From Bacteroidaceae bacterium (GTDB lineage Bacteria; Bacteroidota; Bacteroidia; Bacteroidales; Bacteroidaceae): 14,947 nt of DNA. The stretch lies in the NCBI GenBank assembly GCA_021443405.1, contig JABUUA010000025.1, positions 1-14,947 of the forward strand, given 5' to 3'. Under the pieces are notes generated by a model. That model saw only the letters and a program-made list of their open reading frames with translations. It did not search any database and was not told the DNA's origin. Shown here one piece after another: positions 1-8,075 of this stretch. Position 1 is the first letter of the stretch. Each line of letters starts with the position of its first letter. A program made the translations under genes and the position numbers.

Positions 1-1134
1 GGTCCCGACTTCTTCAACGCCAAGGTGCGCGTCGGCAACACCATGTGGGCTGGCAACGTGGAGATTCACTTGCGGTCGAGCGACTGGTTTCGCCACGGTC
101 ACGACACCGACCCGGCCTATGACAACGTGGTGCTTCACGTGGTGCAGACAGTAGATTGCGAGGTGACCACGAGCAGCGGAAAGCGTATTCCACAGCTGCA
201 GCTCGACATTCCGGCAGGCCTCCACCAGCGCTATGCGGAACTGCAGCGCACCGACAATTATCCCCGATGCTACCGTATCATTCCGAAGATGGACGTCTTC
301 ACGGTACATAGTTGGATGGACACACTGCTGTGCGAGCGTATGGAGGAGCGTGCCCAGCAGGTGAAAGAGCGCTTGCAGCGGGTGGACGGCGACTGGGAAT
401 GGGCCTTGTTCACCACCATCGCCCGCAACTTTGGCTTTGGACTCAACGGCGACGTCTTTGAGGCATGGGCGCGACGCATCCCATTCAACCGCATCGGGAA
501 GCACCGCGACGAGGTGTTCCAGATTGAAGCCATCTTCCTCGGACAAGGCGGTCTGCTGGAGGAGGGAACGCTACCGCCCAACATGCCCCCCGCCGAGTGG
601 CAGCTCCTGCAACACGAATTTCGTTACCAGCAGACGTTGTTCTCCCTACCCGAGCCCTTGTCTTCGCGGCAGTGGCGCTACCTACGCACGCGTCCACAGA
701 ATTTTCCGCACATACGCTTGTTCCAACTGGCGCAGTTGTACCACGAAGGGCGCGTGGGTCTGTCGGCCCTGCTGGACGCCATCAAAGAAGAGCAGCCGCT
801 GGAGGCCTTAATCCGTCTGTTGGACGTGCACGCCCATGGAACGACCCTCAGTAGGAACAGCTGTCAACTTATCGTCATCAATTCCGTGGTGCCCGTGCTC
901 TATGCACACGCTGAAATGCACGACAACTGGCCCCTGCGCCAGCGCCTTGCCGACATTTTGCAGAGCATTCCGGCTGAAGACAACCACATCCTGCGCCAGT
1001 GGCGTGAGTGCGGACTGCAGGCCGACTCAGCCGCCGACAGTCAAGCTCTCATACAACTGAAACGGGCTTATTGCGACCGCAACGACTGCCTGCGCTGCAA
1101 ATTCGGCTACGAATATTTGAAAGAACAATCATGA
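1..1134 (+). CDS. DUF2851 family protein, 5' end outside window
   Basis: The open frame runs from the first base of the window, and its first residues (GPDFFNAK, followed by WAGNVEIHLRSSDW) are the conserved N-terminal region of the DUF2851 family, so the true start lies upstream. About 377 residues are visible; from memory the family is roughly 425 residues, so around 50 are missing. The C-terminus holds a cysteine cluster (YCDRNDCLRCKFGYEYLK) that could bind a metal or form disulfides; this is inference. The family is typical of Bacteroidetes and its biochemical role is not known to me. The stop codon overlaps the dprA start as ATGA, which implies cotranscription and translational coupling with a DNA-uptake or recombination gene, but this does not prove a shared function. 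I see no signal peptide or membrane helix in the visible part. Confidence 0.88.
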   Translation, partial: GPDFFNAKVRVGNTMWAGNVEIHLRSSDWFRHGHDTDPAYDNVVLHVVQTVDCEVTTSSGKRIPQLQLDIPAGLHQRYAELQRTDNYPRCYRIIPKMDVFTVHSWMDTLLCERMEERAQQVKERLQRVDGDWEWALFTTIARNFGFGLNGDVFEAWARRIPFNRIGKHRDEVFQIEAIFLGQGGLLEEGTLPPNMPPAEWQLLQHEFRYQQTLFSLPEPLSSRQWRYLRTRPQNFPHIRLFQLAQLYHEGRVGLSALLDAIKEEQPLEALIRLLDVHAHGTTLSRNSCQLIVINSVVPVLYAHAEMHDNWPLRQRLADILQSIPAEDNHILRQWRECGLQADSAADSQALIQLKRAYCDRNDCLRCKFGYEYLKEQS

Positions 1135-2246
1135 GCGAGCAAGAAACTCTCTACACCATAGCCCTTACACGGGCGCTGCCGATGAACTACGCGGCACAGA
1201 ACCTGTTGATGGACACGCTGGGAAGTGCCACGGCCGTCTTTGACGCGCGCCATCATCTGCTCGATGCCGTACCCGATGCAACGCCGCGACTGACTCAGGC
1301 GGTCAGTCTGATGGACCAGCATCTGGCGCGTGCCGAGGAGGAACTGTCCTTTGCCCAACAGGGGAACATCCAGTGCATCGGACGGCACGAAGAGGCCTTT
1401 CCCTATCGATTGCGTGAGTGCGACGACGCACCGCTCCTACTCTACTACTACGGCAACGGCGACCTCAACCGCCGTCACATCGTGAGCATGGTGGGCACAC
1501 GCCACTGCACGGAATATGGCAAGCAGTTGTGCGAACGCTTCGTGCGCGACCTGAAGGAATGGTTACCCGACACATTGATTGTCAGCGGTCTGGCGTATGG
1601 CATCGACATCAACAGTCACCGGCAGGCGCTGGCCTACGGCTTGGATACGGTAGGCGTGCTGGCACACGGACTGGACCAGATATATCCGCGTCTGCACCGC
1701 GCCACAGCAGTGGAGATGACGCAACACGGAGGACTTCTCACCGAATACATGAGTCACTCCACGCCGGAGAAACTGAACTTCGTGAGCCGCAACCGCATTG
1801 TGGCGGGTTTGGCCGACGCCACCATCGTGGTAGAGAGCAAGGCCAAAGGCGGCAGCCTCATCACTGCCGAACTGGCACAGGACTACCACCGCGACGTCTT
1901 TGCATTCCCGGGCCGCATCGGCGATGAAGCGTCGGAGGGATGCAACCGTATCATCCACAGCAACCGGGCGGCTATCCTGCTCAGCGCCGAAGACTTCGTG
2001 CAGGCCATGGGCTGGGAGAACGACGCGAACCAGCCAAAGGTCCTGCAGACTGAGCTGTTCGCGCCCACGACACCCGAAGAACAAGCCATTGTGGACGCTC
2101 TTGCCGACGGTAATCCGCACGACCTCAACCAGCTGACCACCGCCACAGGTATGTCCACACAAAAAATCACCACGCTCCTCTTTGACTTAGAGTTACGTGG
2201 TGTGATACAGAGCGCCAACGGCTGTCGCTATTTGCTGGCGCGATAG
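1131..2246 (+). CDS. dprA: DNA processing protein DprA (Smf)
   Basis: DprA binds incoming single-stranded DNA and loads RecA during natural transformation; in the cytoplasm it may also serve general recombination. The 371-residue product shows the Rossmann-like core: VGTRHCTEYG at 121-130, SGLAYGID at 152-159, GGLLTEY at 200-206, and RNRIVAGLADATIVVE at 220-235 followed by GGSLITAELA. The C-terminal 305-371 looks like the DML1 winged-helix domain often found in DprA. I chose the ATG at 1131 because it overlaps the upstream stop (ATGA) and gives the usual DprA N-terminus; an in-frame start at 1008 would lie deep inside the upstream gene. The gene ends tail to tail with the regulator on the other strand, overlapping its last 19 bases. 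No separate promoter is visible, so it is probably transcribed with the DUF2851 gene. Confidence 0.95.
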   Translation: MSEQETLYTIALTRALPMNYAAQNLLMDTLGSATAVFDARHHLLDAVPDATPRLTQAVSLMDQHLARAEEELSFAQQGNIQCIGRHEEAFPYRLRECDDAPLLLYYYGNGDLNRRHIVSMVGTRHCTEYGKQLCERFVRDLKEWLPDTLIVSGLAYGIDINSHRQALAYGLDTVGVLAHGLDQIYPRLHRATAVEMTQHGGLLTEYMSHSTPEKLNFVSRNRIVAGLADATIVVESKAKGGSLITAELAQDYHRDVFAFPGRIGDEASEGCNRIIHSNRAAILLSAEDFVQAMGWENDANQPKVLQTELFAPTTPEEQAIVDALADGNPHDLNQLTTATGMSTQKITTLLFDLELRGVIQSANGCRYLLAR

Positions 2247-3328
2247 TTCTCCAGATAATCGTCGAGTTTCCAGCCTGTCTCCTTAAGGAAACAACTGCGT
2301 GCCGTCTTGATGGTTCCGAAGCCTACATCCTGACATTCCGCGAGTGTCGTAATCGAGCCACGCTTGATACGACGCTTCAGTTCGGCAATTCGATACGAGT
2401 TGATGTACTCGTGCACATTGTTATGTCCCTGGCTGCGAACGGCCTGCAACATCAGGTGACGATTGATGCCCGTGGCCTCGACAAGGCGGTCGCGCACAAA
2501 TGTGTTGTCGGTCCACACCTCGGTGTTGTGCTGCATCCAGTATTGCAGACGTTGGAACAGACGCAGGTTCGTCTCGTTGAAGTCTTCCTCGGCCTTGCGA
2601 ATTTCCTCTTCTGTGGGAGCGTCGGGAACCACCTGTTCCACCTCAGGCTTGGGCAACTCCAAGGCCATGCTCTCCAATGTGCGGAAGCAAAGATACAGAT
2701 TAAGTACCGTGAACACGCCTATATATATAATAATGTATAGAGGCGAGTAGGCAACGGCTACCAGCATGTAGAAAATAACACTCAGACCCACGGCAATACT
2801 GTAGCCGTAAAGATAGCGGGGCATGGGCACATGGGTGAGGCGATGCGGCAGGCGGAAGATGTTGAGGATGTACCAACAACTCAATGCCATCGCCGACATG
2901 CGCAGCAGCAGGTCAACAGCCAACAAGTGCGGCCGAAGTTCTCCCAACGAATGAACGATGAGGATGCGCGCCCCCAACAGCAGGTTGACCAGATAGATGA
3001 TGATGAGCACGATGGCTGGAAGAGCGTACTTCCACATGCGCCCCCACTGCAGATAACCGGGCATGGGGATGCTCAACGGATAAATGCTCTGCAGATAGCT
3101 CACCACCACCAGGCTGAGCATCATCATCGGGTGCAACATGCCCGGACGACCTGTGACTATGTTTTCATACGGAGCCAGCGCCGTCAGAATGGCGCCGAAT
3201 ATGCCCATAATCCAAGCAAGAGCCAGATATTTCACGCGGTGACGTGCGTAAAGAGCCATCACCATCGCAATGACATAATGGGCCGTGGCACAAATGGAGA
3301 CGACCAGAGTCGCGGTCTGAGGAGTCAT
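2228..3328 (-). CDS. membrane-anchored AraC-type transcriptional regulator (7 TM + HTH)
   Basis: The 366-residue product has seven hydrophobic segments at about 5-27, 34-52, 65-84, 102-122, 136-158, 174-194 and 196-214, then a charged linker and a cytoplasmic C-terminal helix-turn-helix region (about 276-364) of AraC type: VRDRLVEATGINRHLMLQAV, then HEYINSYRIAELKRRI, then VGFGTIKTARSCFLKETG. This layout suggests a one-component membrane sensor that binds DNA directly; the signal and targets are unknown. The start chosen is the ATG at 3328, since an in-frame ATG at 3364 falls inside the terminator hairpin of the upstream ompA gene. The gene lies 62 bp downstream of ompA on the same strand, so read-through or a weak promoter after the hairpin could drive it. 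Its last 19 bases overlap the end of dprA. Family placement is firm for the HTH and moderate for helix positions. Confidence 0.87.
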   Translation of the reverse strand: MTPQTATLVVSICATAHYVIAMVMALYARHRVKYLALAWIMGIFGAILTALAPYENIVTGRPGMLHPMMMLSLVVVSYLQSIYPLSIPMPGYLQWGRMWKYALPAIVLIIIYLVNLLLGARILIVHSLGELRPHLLAVDLLLRMSAMALSCWYILNIFRLPHRLTHVPMPRYLYGYSIAVGLSVIFYMLVAVAYSPLYIIIYIGVFTVLNLYLCFRTLESMALELPKPEVEQVVPDAPTEEEIRKAEEDFNETNLRLFQRLQYWMQHNTEVWTDNTFVRDRLVEATGINRHLMLQAVRSQGHNNVHEYINSYRIAELKRRIKRGSITTLAECQDVGFGTIKTARSCFLKETGWKLDDYLENYRASK

Positions 3329-3342
3329 AGGAAAGAAAGCAC

Positions 3343-3373
3343 AACCGCCGCAAACCTGAGGCATGCGGCGGTT
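3343..3373 (-). terminator. terminator-like hairpin after ompA
   Basis: A perfect 10-bp inverted repeat (AACCGCCGCA at 3343-3352 and TGCGGCGGTT at 3364-3373) encloses an 11-nt loop. Read on the minus strand it lies just after the ompA stop and is followed by a pyrimidine-rich tail (GTGCTTTCTTTCC) that is only partly T. It probably ends most ompA transcripts and leaves little room for a separate promoter for the regulator gene downstream. The tail is weaker than a classical T-run, so some read-through is likely. Confidence 0.7.
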
Positions 3374-3390
3374 GCCATAAGTTTACGGAA

Positions 3391-4548
3391 TTACTGAACG
3401 CGGTAACGAACCTCCTTGGTGCGGAATTTCTTCTCCACCACCTTGTCCTTATCGGTGTAAACACCGTGACCGGTGATGATGGAAACGCGGTTCTTGTCGT
3501 TCTCAGCGTAGGGTTGAACGGTGTCACCCTTCCATTCTACGTTCTTTATCTTGTCAGCCTCCACGCCGCAGTCAAGCAACGCCTGCTTGGTTTGCTCGGC
3601 ACGCTGCTTCGAGTACTTCATGTTGACGCGAGGAGTGCCCGTGCCCTTGTCGGCATAGCCCGTGATGGTGACCTCACCGTCGCGAACACCCTTCAGGAAC
3701 TCGGCAACTTCCTTAATCTGATCCTGCGTAGAAGCCACCTTGCTCTCGCGGATGCCGAAGAAAATTTCCTTCTTGATGTCGCGGTCGCGGGTGCACTCCA
3801 CGTATTTCACATCATCGTACCAAACAGTGTCGATGCGAGTCTGCCATACGGGTTCGGGCTCTGCCACCACCTCCTTCACACGCTTCGGCTTCTGGTAGCC
3901 GAACTTGAAGGCCAGACCTGCCTGTGCAGTAAGCTGCAAGTGGTCGCGGTTGAAAGCCACCTCATTGCCCGTGTAGATGTTGTTGAGGTCAGCCTCCACG
4001 TTGAAGTTCACAGCCTTGCAGATGGGCACGTCGAGCATCAGACCCAGACGGCCGTTGAAAGCCCAACGACGGTCGTTCTCGCAGTTGACAAAGTTCGCGT
4101 AGTCCATAAAGCCCTTCTCCTCAGCGCGATATGAGCCCTCGAACGCATAGTTGGCACCCAGACCGCCTACGAAGATAAGGTTCACGGGATACGTGTCCTT
4201 CTTACCGAACAGCGTGCACAGATTCACGAGTACATCAGCGCTGGGGGTGATGTAGTTGTAGCGATAGTGCTCGTCTTCCTGATTGTTGCAGAAGGCTACT
4301 CCGCTCTTGTTCCAGATACCGTTAACGCCTACACGAGCTCCCACCACGGGAGAGAAACGGTAGCCCAAGCTGAGAGTAGCCGTCGGAGTGAAGGTCTTCC
4401 AATTATTAAATTCCTTGTTGAAGGTGTTCTGCACACCACCCTGGAGCCCGGCAAACCAATGGGGGCGGAACTCCTGTTTTTCCTGCGCCATAGCCGCCGT
4501 GCTAACGGTCAGCAGTGCAACGCATGAGAAAAAAAACTTTTTCAGCAT
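3391..4548 (-). CDS. OmpA-family outer membrane protein
   Basis: The 385-residue product begins with a clear signal peptide (MLKKFFFSCVALLTVSTAAMA, cut before QEK). Residues 30-217 alternate polar and hydrophobic positions with aromatic pairs, as in a beta-barrel (for example FAGLQGGVQNTF, LSLGYRFSPVVGARVGV, LTAQAGLAFKFGY). A linker (EPEPVWQTRIDTVWYDD) leads to a C-terminal OmpA-like peptidoglycan-binding domain at about 262-360: EIFFGIRESKV, VTITGYADKGTGTP, a helix with SKQRAEQTKQALLDCGV, and NRVSIITG. The protein should sit in the outer membrane, tethered to the cell wall. Its strong consensus promoter and following hairpin fit an abundant, singly transcribed major OmpA/OprF-like protein of Bacteroidales. 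A further short charged tail (360-385) follows the OmpA domain. Confidence 0.93.
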   Translation of the reverse strand: MLKKFFFSCVALLTVSTAAMAQEKQEFRPHWFAGLQGGVQNTFNKEFNNWKTFTPTATLSLGYRFSPVVGARVGVNGIWNKSGVAFCNNQEDEHYRYNYITPSADVLVNLCTLFGKKDTYPVNLIFVGGLGANYAFEGSYRAEEKGFMDYANFVNCENDRRWAFNGRLGLMLDVPICKAVNFNVEADLNNIYTGNEVAFNRDHLQLTAQAGLAFKFGYQKPKRVKEVVAEPEPVWQTRIDTVWYDDVKYVECTRDRDIKKEIFFGIRESKVASTQDQIKEVAEFLKGVRDGEVTITGYADKGTGTPRVNMKYSKQRAEQTKQALLDCGVEADKIKNVEWKGDTVQPYAENDKNRVSIITGHGVYTDKDKVVEKKFRTKEVRYRVQ

Positions 4549-4609
4549 AATCTTTTGTTTATCCTTTTCTACTAATCTTCCTAAGATGTCGCTCTAATCT
4601 TAAATTATA

Positions 4610-4641
4610 CAAATTTACAACGAATCGGCATTATTTGCAAA
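4610..4641 (-). promoter_or_regulatory. Bacteroidetes-type promoter of ompA
   Basis: Read on the minus strand, a TAAATTTG box (4617-4610) matches the Bacteroidetes -7 consensus TAnnTTTG, and a TTTG box (4641-4638) matches the -33 element, separated by 20 nt, within the known 19-21 spacing. Transcription would begin around 4604, giving a leader of roughly 55 nt before the ATG at 4548. The leader is A/T-rich with no Shine-Dalgarno sequence, as usual in this phylum. Confidence 0.75.
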
Positions 4642-4723
4642 ATATTCTTAAACTATTTGGCGTTTAAGACCTCAAAAAAGCTAATTTCGGAGCAGAAACG
4701 CCTATAAACTCACGTTTTTTTGC

Positions 4724-4731
4724 TATCTTTG
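4724..4731 (+). promoter_or_regulatory. -7 box of the GNAT-like gene promoter
   Basis: TATCTTTG at 4724-4731 matches TAnnTTTG and lies 28 nt before the ATG at 4760, so the leader would be short. I found no good TTTG -33 box at the expected distance (about 4699-4705 reads CGCCTAT), so this promoter is probably weaker than the divergent ompA promoter or needs an activator. Confidence 0.5.
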
Positions 4732-4759
4732 TAGGAATAATATCTATATCTCTACACAT

Positions 4760-5914
4760 ATGGCAGATGTTACAATAACTCGCGTGTCCTCGCAAAAGGA
4801 TTTGAAGCGCTTTATCCGTTTCAGCTGGGAGCTGTATAAGGACTGCGAATATGCGGTGCCAGACTTCCTGGAAGACACGCTTGACACGTTCAATCCGAAA
4901 AAGAATCCCGCCTTCAAGTTCTGCGAGGCCGACTTCTTCTTAGCGGAGCGCGACGGCAAGATTGTGGGTCGTGTGGCCGCCATCATCAACCACAAAGCCA
5001 ACGAATGCTGGAATCAGAAGCACGTGCGCTTCGGATGGGTTGACTTCATCGACGACGTGGAGGTGAGCGCGCTCTTGCTCGACACCGTGGAGCAGTGGGG
5101 GCGCGAGCACGGGATGGACACGATGGTGGGCCCGCTCGGTTTTACCGACCTCGACCTCGAAGGCATGCTCACTGACGGCTTCGACCAGCTTTCTACCATG
5201 AACTCCATCTACAACTACCCCTACTACCCCGAGCACATGAAGCAACTCGGCATGGAGAAGGAAGTGGGTTGGGTGGAACGCAAGGTGTATGTTCCCAAGG
5301 GCGATCACACCGCCAACAAGGACAAGTATTTCCGCATCGCCGAGATGGTGAAAAAGCGCTACGGCTTCCGCGTCCATTCTTTCAAGAGCAAATCGGAAAT
5401 CCGCAAGGGCGACTACATCCGCAAGGTGCTAACCGTGGTCAACAAGTCGTATGCACAACTCTACGGCTTCAGCCAGATGGACGAGGCACAAATGCTGCAA
5501 TACGCCGACCAATACCTTCCCTATCTCGACAAGCGCTACCTGAGTGTGGTGGAGACGGCCGAGGGCGAAGTCATCGGTATGGGCATCTGCATCACCAGCC
5601 TGAGCCGCGCCATTCAAAAGGCCAAGGCAAAGTTATTTCCCTTTGGATGGTTCCACATGGCCAAGGCGCTGTGGTTCAACCGCCACCCTCAAGTGCTGGA
5701 CATGCTGCTCGTAGGCGTGACGCCGGAGTATCAGGACAAGGGTGCCAACGCACTCATCTTCGCCGACATCATCCCGAAGGCCATGAAGGACGGTTATCAG
5801 TGGGCAGAGACACACCACCAGTTGGAGGACAATGTTCCCAGCCAGGCCCAGTGGAAAAACCTTGACTGCGACATCCACAAGCGTCGCTGTGCGTGGCGCC
5901 GCACCATTCGTTAA
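4760..5914 (+). CDS. GNAT-superfamily protein, YghO-like
   Basis: The 384-residue soluble product starts MADVTITRVSSQKDLKRFIR and contains LAERDGKIVGRVAAIIN (61-77), VGPLGFTDLDLEGMLTDGFD (123-142) and, near the end, an acetyl-CoA-binding-like stretch LLVGVTPEYQDKGANALIF (316-334). These fit the large YghO-type group of GNAT-like proteins that is common in Bacteroidetes. The substrate is unknown to me. Length matches the group (about 370-390). The start at 4760 is the first ATG after a -7 box. The gene stands alone: divergent from ompA and separated from parE by 114 bp that contain possible hairpins. No membrane segments or signal peptide are seen. Confidence 0.82.
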   Translation: MADVTITRVSSQKDLKRFIRFSWELYKDCEYAVPDFLEDTLDTFNPKKNPAFKFCEADFFLAERDGKIVGRVAAIINHKANECWNQKHVRFGWVDFIDDVEVSALLLDTVEQWGREHGMDTMVGPLGFTDLDLEGMLTDGFDQLSTMNSIYNYPYYPEHMKQLGMEKEVGWVERKVYVPKGDHTANKDKYFRIAEMVKKRYGFRVHSFKSKSEIRKGDYIRKVLTVVNKSYAQLYGFSQMDEAQMLQYADQYLPYLDKRYLSVVETAEGEVIGMGICITSLSRAIQKAKAKLFPFGWFHMAKALWFNRHPQVLDMLLVGVTPEYQDKGANALIFADIIPKAMKDGYQWAETHHQLEDNVPSQAQWKNLDCDIHKRRCAWRRTIR

Positions 5915-5937
5915 GGCGCAAGGAGGTATATTTTACT

Positions 5938-5968
5938 CGGTGAGAAAGGTTCGCGACCGCCGTCACCG
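5938..5968 (+). other. imperfect hairpin between GNAT gene and parE
   Basis: CGGTGA (5938-5943) can pair with TCACCG (5963-5968), with a smaller inner hairpin GGT/ACC (5948-5958). The sequence after it (AAGGAATTTTATTAG) contains a short T-run. It could act as a weak terminator for the GNAT-like gene or be part of the parE leader. The stem is short and the T-run is delayed, so the assignment is uncertain. Confidence 0.35.
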
Positions 5969-5999
5969 AAGGAATTTTATTAGATAAAAAGTTATTGTC

Positions 6000-6020
6000 A
6001 CCAGCGTGCAACGCGCTGGT
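6000..6020 (+). promoter_or_regulatory. hairpin directly before the parE start codon
   Basis: ACCAGCGTG (6000-6008) pairs with CGCGCTGGT (6012-6020) with one G-U pair and a 3-nt CAA loop, a 9-bp stem ending 8 nt before the parE ATG at 6029. In an mRNA such a stem could limit ribosome access or mark the leader for processing. Bacteroidetes starts normally lie in unstructured A/T-rich leaders, so a GC-rich stem here is unusual. Function is inferred only from position. Confidence 0.5.
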
Positions 6021-6028
6021 TCACCAAC

Positions 6029-8065
6029 ATGGAAGAACTGCAAAACACCCCAACTCCGCTTTCGGACTACACCGAGGAAAACATCCGTCACCTCGATGAC
6101 ATGGAGCACATACGCACCCGCAGCGGTATGTATATAGGCCGATTGGGCGACGGCTCGTCGGCCGAAGACGGTATTTACGTGCTGCTCAAGGAGATTATCG
6201 ATAACAGCATCGATGAATTCAAGATGAACGCGGGCAAACGCATCGAGATAAACCTCGAGGACAATCTGCGCATCTCCGTTCGCGACTACGGGCGCGGCAT
6301 CCCCCAAGGCAGTCTCGTGGATGCCGTGAGCAAGCTGAACACCGGCGGTAAATACGACGACAAGGCGTTCCAGAAGAGCGTGGGTCTGAACGGTGTGGGC
6401 GCCAAGGCGGCCAACGCACTGAGTGCCCGCTTCGAGGCACACAGTTTTCGCGACGGCAAGGTGCGCCGCGTAGCGTTTGAGCGGGGCATGCTGGTGAGCG
6501 ACGTGACCGAACCTACGGAGGAGGACACCGGCACATACATCTTCTTCGAACCCGACCCCACCCTGTTCAAGCACTATCAGTTCCACAACGAGTTCGTGGA
6601 GGTGATGCTCCGCAACTACACTTACCTCAACACGGGACTAGCCATCATCTTCAACGGTCGCCGCATCGCCTCGCGCGACGGTCTGCGCGACCTGCTCACC
6701 GACCGCATGGACCACACCCCGCTCTACGACATCATTTACCTCAAGGGCGAGGACATCTCGGTGGCGTTCACCCACGCCGAGCAGCCGGGCGAGGAGTATT
6801 ACTCGTTCGTCAATGGTCAGCACACGACGTTGGGAGGCACACATCAGGCGGCCTTCAAGAAGTACATCGCCGAGGTCATCAAGGAATACAGCGGCAAGAA
6901 CTACGAGTACGGCGACATTCGCAACGGACTGGTGGCGGCCATCAGCATCAACATCCAGGAACCGATGTTCGAGTCGCAGACCAAGATAAAACTGGGCTCG
7001 CCCACCACTGAACCGAACGGCGGCGGCATCAGCATCGACAAATTCGTGGGCGATTTCGTGAAACCGCAGGTCGATAACTACCTGCATCGCAACACCGACG
7101 TGGCCGACGTAATCCTGGCCAAAGTGCAGCGCAACGAAAAGGAACGCAAGGAAATGTCGGGCGTCGCCAAGAAAGCTCGCGAGATGGCCAAGAAAGCCAA
7201 CCTTCACAACCGCAAGTTGCGCGACTGCCGCGTGCATCTCTCCGACGCCCGTGGCACACAGCAGGAGGACTCGTGCATCTTCATCACCGAGGGCGACTCG
7301 GCCAGCGGAAGCATCACCAAGAGCCGCGATGTGAACACGCAGGCTGTGTTTTCGCTGCGCGGTAAGCCGCTCAACTGTTTCGGCCTCACCAAGAAAGTGG
7401 TGTACGAAAACGAGGAGTTCAACCTCCTGCAGGCGGCGCTCAACATCGAGGAGGGCTTGGACAACCTCCGCTACAACAAGGTGATTGTGGCCACCGATGC
7501 CGATGTCGATGGTATGCACATTCGCCTGCTCATGATTACGTTCTTCCTGCAATTCTTCCCCGAACTCATCAAAAAAGGGCACGTCTATATTCTGCAGACG
7601 CCGCTGTTCCGCGTGCGCAACCGCAAGACGAAACTGGGCAAGACGCGCCTCGCCAAGCTGCAGGCGGCTGCCACGGACACCGAAACCAAGGTTCGTCCGC
7701 AGATAAGCGAGACCAAGGACTTCATTACGCAATACTGCTACAGCGAGGAAGAGCGCCAGCAGGCCATTGCCAATATGAGTCCGCAGCCCGAAATCACGCG
7801 ATTCAAAGGTTTGGGTGAAATCTCGCCCGACGAGTTCCGAACGTTCATCGGCCCCGACATTCGTCTGGAGCAAGTCACACTCCACAAGTCGGACAACCCC
7901 AACAAACTGCTCGAATACTACATGGGCAAGAACACAGGCGACCGCCAGAACTTCATCATAGACAATCTGGTCATAGAAGAAGATTTTGCGGAAGACAATG
8001 ATGATGAAGACGCCAACACCCAAGACCCCACCCCAACCCTCCCCCGCGGGGGAGGGAGTAACTAA
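6029..8065 (+). CDS. parE: DNA topoisomerase IV subunit B (GyrB/ParE type)
   Basis: This is the ATPase subunit of a type IIA topoisomerase, acting with ParC to decatenate chromosomes. The 678-residue product has the GHKL ATPase (E55 in EIIDNS, DYGRGIP at 86-92, the glycine loop GLNGVGAKAANALS at 119-132), the transducer domain (about 220-395), the Toprim domain (EGDSAS at 421-426, DADVDG at 490-495) and the FKGLGE tail motif (592-597). I call ParE rather than GyrB from the compact, divergent Bacteroidetes-type sequence. The native protein appears to end around residue 655-662; the last residues DPTPTLPRGGGSN (666-678) are encoded by a palindromic repeat. It is the first gene of a close-packed set with coaD 10 nt downstream. 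Confidence 0.92.
   Translation: MEELQNTPTPLSDYTEENIRHLDDMEHIRTRSGMYIGRLGDGSSAEDGIYVLLKEIIDNSIDEFKMNAGKRIEINLEDNLRISVRDYGRGIPQGSLVDAVSKLNTGGKYDDKAFQKSVGLNGVGAKAANALSARFEAHSFRDGKVRRVAFERGMLVSDVTEPTEEDTGTYIFFEPDPTLFKHYQFHNEFVEVMLRNYTYLNTGLAIIFNGRRIASRDGLRDLLTDRMDHTPLYDIIYLKGEDISVAFTHAEQPGEEYYSFVNGQHTTLGGTHQAAFKKYIAEVIKEYSGKNYEYGDIRNGLVAAISINIQEPMFESQTKIKLGSPTTEPNGGGISIDKFVGDFVKPQVDNYLHRNTDVADVILAKVQRNEKERKEMSGVAKKAREMAKKANLHNRKLRDCRVHLSDARGTQQEDSCIFITEGDSASGSITKSRDVNTQAVFSLRGKPLNCFGLTKKVVYENEEFNLLQAALNIEEGLDNLRYNKVIVATDADVDGMHIRLLMITFFLQFFPELIKKGHVYILQTPLFRVRNRKTKLGKTRLAKLQAAATDTETKVRPQISETKDFITQYCYSEEERQQAIANMSPQPEITRFKGLGEISPDEFRTFIGPDIRLEQVTLHKSDNPNKLLEYYMGKNTGDRQNFIIDNLVIEEDFAEDNDDEDANTQDPTPTLPRGGGSN
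8023..8058 (+). repeat. palindromic repeat unit A (forward), in the parE 3' end
   Basis: A 36-bp GC-rich unit whose core CCCTCCCCCGCGGGGGAGGG (8037-8056) is a perfect 20-bp palindrome, with a flank AGACCCCACCCCAA on its left. It is read in frame as (D)PTPTLPRGGGS at the C-terminus of ParE, four residues or fewer before the stop. It differs from unit D at one centre base and is an inverted copy of units B, C, E and F. Confidence 0.93.
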
Positions 8066-8075
8066 CTCGCAACAA

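Noticed and set aside
1008..1130. In-frame start at 1008 for dprA.
   Set aside because: It lies within the DUF2851 gene; the added residues are its out-of-frame shadow and ATGA coupling at 1131 is typical.
3329..3364. ATG at 3364 as the start of the AraC-type regulator.
   Set aside because: It lies in the second arm of the ompA terminator hairpin, and the added 12 residues do not look like the family's membrane start.
5921..5990. An AAGGAGG followed by a GTG as a small leader peptide before parE.
   Set aside because: The spacing is long (about 14 nt), the phylum rarely uses Shine-Dalgarno pairing, and the 15-codon product (VRKVRDRRHRRNFIR) shows no feature.
8037..8056. The palindromic cores as rho-independent terminators after parE and the S41 gene.
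   Set aside because: None of them is followed by a T-run, and closely packed genes with ATGA or 5-10 nt spacing continue beyond.
7986..8075. Upstream ATG at 7986 as the coaD start.
   Set aside because: It would overlap parE by 80 bases and add 30 residues with no similarity to CoaD; ATG 8076 has an A-rich leader and normal spacing. It cannot be fully excluded.
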